A stretch of 64,000 bases of DNA from Malurus cyaneus samueli (Eukaryota; Chordata; Aves; Passeriformes; Maluridae). The stretch is from positions 22,838,267-22,902,266 of the forward strand of contig CM019214.1 in the NCBI GenBank assembly GCA_009741485.1, written 5' to 3'. The position numbers and the translations under genes are program-made. Shown here piece after piece: positions 61,726 to 64,000 of this stretch (positions are counted from its first letter, which is position 1; every line of letters starts with the position of its first letter). The notes beneath the pieces are model-generated. The model was not told the DNA's origin and made no database searches. It worked only from the letters and a program-made list of their open reading frames with translations.

Positions 61726-64000
61726 AATTTGTCTTAGACATCAGGTGAATATTCAATTTATTGAACAAGTCAGAACAAAGTGAGAAGCTTCACTTCCTTT
61801 CTGATGGAGCTAAGCAAGTTGTGAGTTGATTCATGTCGTTGAGGAATATTTCCATTACCAATAAAGTATGTAAAATACCTTTTTTGCCATCAGTGTCTTT
61901 GAGTCACACAAATCATTGTTAAGAAATTATCCCTTTACAGTTTTACAAGCATTGTTCATCATTAACAGATAATGTTACCAACTGGCATGGAAAAACAAGT
62001 GCAAAAAGAATGACCCATTATTAATGTTTAAGAAACTTCACATAATGTTCTGACCTTCAGGAACAAAAGGCTCCTGCTGGATTGCAGGCCTACTTTACCC
62101 CATTAGAGGTGAGAAAGAATGATTTTCATTGTCCAGGAGACAGTATGACCTAGTAGCCACAGAATAAGGCTCCTCTTACACAATTGGAAAAAAATAATCC
62201 TTGTTGTGAGTTCCTTCATGACCCTTCAAACAACAAAAGAGGTGAGGATTATCCACCAGCACCAGGAGCAGGAAGGTGAGCACGACTTTTCTTGCACAGA
62301 CCAGGAGCTGCCACCATTGCTGAAATTTGCCTGTGAACACAAGTGCATGTGCATGTACACACACATTTGAGAAGGGACCAGAATCCAGGTTACATCTTTT
62401 CTGAAAGGAAGTCAAGTGACAATGCTGTGGAGGGCAAGAATACTATTTTTGTCTTGTGATCTCTGAGGAATGATCTGGATTCCAAGAGAACAGAGAAGCC
62501 CATGGAAAAGCCCTGGTTCAGGCAATGTTCAGTTCAATACGTGTGCATACATTTTCTTCTTGGTTAGCTCTGTGTATCCCCTTCCAGGCTTGTTTATTAC
62601 TGTTTATTATTAGTGACTTTTTAATTTAGTTTTTGTATGAAGAAGGGGACATCCAAAATGATTAAGTACAATTTTGTAGTCTAACATTAAAGAATCTTGA
62701 AGAATTCAGCCTATATGAAACTGAGCTTTTTAACAACACTACACCAGTTCAAACACCTTGAACTGCACCTATGAAGCAAGTCAGGGATACTTGAGAGATT
62801 TCTTGTTGAAACAGTATTTTTGCACTGTGCACACAGTTGAGGAAAGGGTAAGCAAAGCTGAAATATCTGTAAAGTTTACCATGGCTATGTAACCTGGAAA
62901 TACTGCTTTTTTTTTTTATTTTTTTTTTTTTGTTAGAACTGGCTTGTGTTACCAAACAGATACTCTGAGAAGTGTACATGGACTTCAGCTTTGACAGGTC
63001 AATCTCCTTCCTGGCGTCTTTGGAGTTGCTGAGGAAATTGCAGAAAAAGGACTTGGGAAAAGCAAACTCTTTAATCTCAAGGCAAAGACTTTGGGCACTT
63101 CAAAGTGAGGGCAAAGTTCCTTTGGTATCAAATTGGTTGCTGACTGGGATTGATCTCAGGATGCCTGAATAACCTGGCCACAGTGAGGCAGAAAAGCGAA
63201 ACAAGTATCTTCTTGGATTCACTCCTCCTTGTCTGACTGATGTTGAACTACTCTTACTGAAGATCAAGCAAAAGAAAGTTCAGTTTTATTGAACTAAAAT
63301 TCTGTATCTAGCTTCAAACAGCAATAATTTACGCAGTGCCTCTAAATACTAAGAAGCCTAAGAATCATTACAGTCTTGAGCACTGCAGTGTAAGTGCAAA
63401 TGATGCATTTATGGGGAGCAAACTGAATCCACCTAAAAAAACACAGCTGGGCATTTCTTGCACGGGCAGATACTGGGCATAAAAAGATGACTACTGCCTG
63501 TGGAAGGCATAATATCTAAAGAGTATTTATTTAATACACGAACAACAGAGAGAAAAACACAATGAACATGTCTGATATGGAGATGAAATTTATTGATTGT
63601 CAGTTGAATAGTAGACCACTACGAATCATCACTGGGACAAATACTTTCGTGATAGAAATCCATCCAAAAGTCAAGACAAAAAGATTTTGCATTTCAAGGA
63701 ACAAGTAAGAAAATTATTTGCATAGATCAGTACAAACTAACTGTAATAGCTGCCACATGGCTTTCTGTAGTATATGCAGAAATGGCTTCCCATCATTTTT
63801 CAATGGATTATCATACACAAGATAGCTTGCATCATAGCAGATCATAAAAATAATTCTAGCATAATAAGGCCTGAATTGCAAAACTGAAACCTTTTTTTTT
63901 GTTCTGAATAAATTGAAAGATAACTTCTGCAGAAGCAACAAAATAAATCCATACTGTATGGACAGTCATATAAACCATATCAGTGCATCAGCAAATTAAA
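61726..64000. other. Downstream intergenic DNA
   Basis: No gene recognised. It contains an interrupted T tract at 62907-62931. The next gene expected from mammalian synteny (TCEANC) is not visible here. Confidence 0.6.
62907..62931. repeat. T-rich tract
   Basis: Two T runs of 11 and 12 separated by a single A; simple repeat. Confidence 0.9.

Overview
This is vertebrate, almost certainly avian, nuclear DNA. It is AT-rich with long introns and GT-AG splice sites, it carries several decayed CR1 LINE tails of the bird type plus the end of a bird-like retroviral LTR, and it holds one recognisable multi-exon gene: EGFL6 (EGF-like domain multiple 6, MAEG) on the + strand. EGFL6 lies at Xp22 in human, and that block corresponds to chromosome 1 in chicken (established knowledge). 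The species cannot be named from the sequence alone; a passerine is plausible.

Layout. Positions 1 to about 32,100 are intergenic: no exon recognised, only simple repeats, small local tandem or direct repeats, a perfect 14-bp-arm hairpin at 21.4 kb and three CR1 fragments. At about 32.1-33.0 kb is a strong CpG island with two short minisatellites and a GTGAGC donor; this is the likely EGFL6 promoter and first exon. Exons 2-12 run from 36,580 to the TGA at 60,878 and were defined by homology, splice sites and phase. The 3'UTR probably ends near 61.7 kb. From there to 64,000 nothing is recognised.

The gene product. Exons 2-12 give 518 continuous residues: five EGF-like modules (three with the calcium-binding consensus), a basic then acidic linker ending in an RGD integrin-binding motif, and a C-terminal MAM domain. 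This is the architecture of EGFL6, a secreted matrix protein of the nephronectin family. Residue numbers below count from the first complete codon of exon 2, because exon 1 is unresolved. Introns 2-10 are all phase 1, as expected of shuffled EGF cassettes; intron 1 is phase 2 and intron 11 phase 0.

Points worth a second look: exon 1 cannot be joined cleanly to exon 2 (the leader-like reading frame lacks an ATG and its phase does not match); a well-formed 64-codon antisense open frame in intron 1 resembles real coding sequence but is not recognised; two minisatellites lie just upstream of the presumed start. No new multi-gene system was found.
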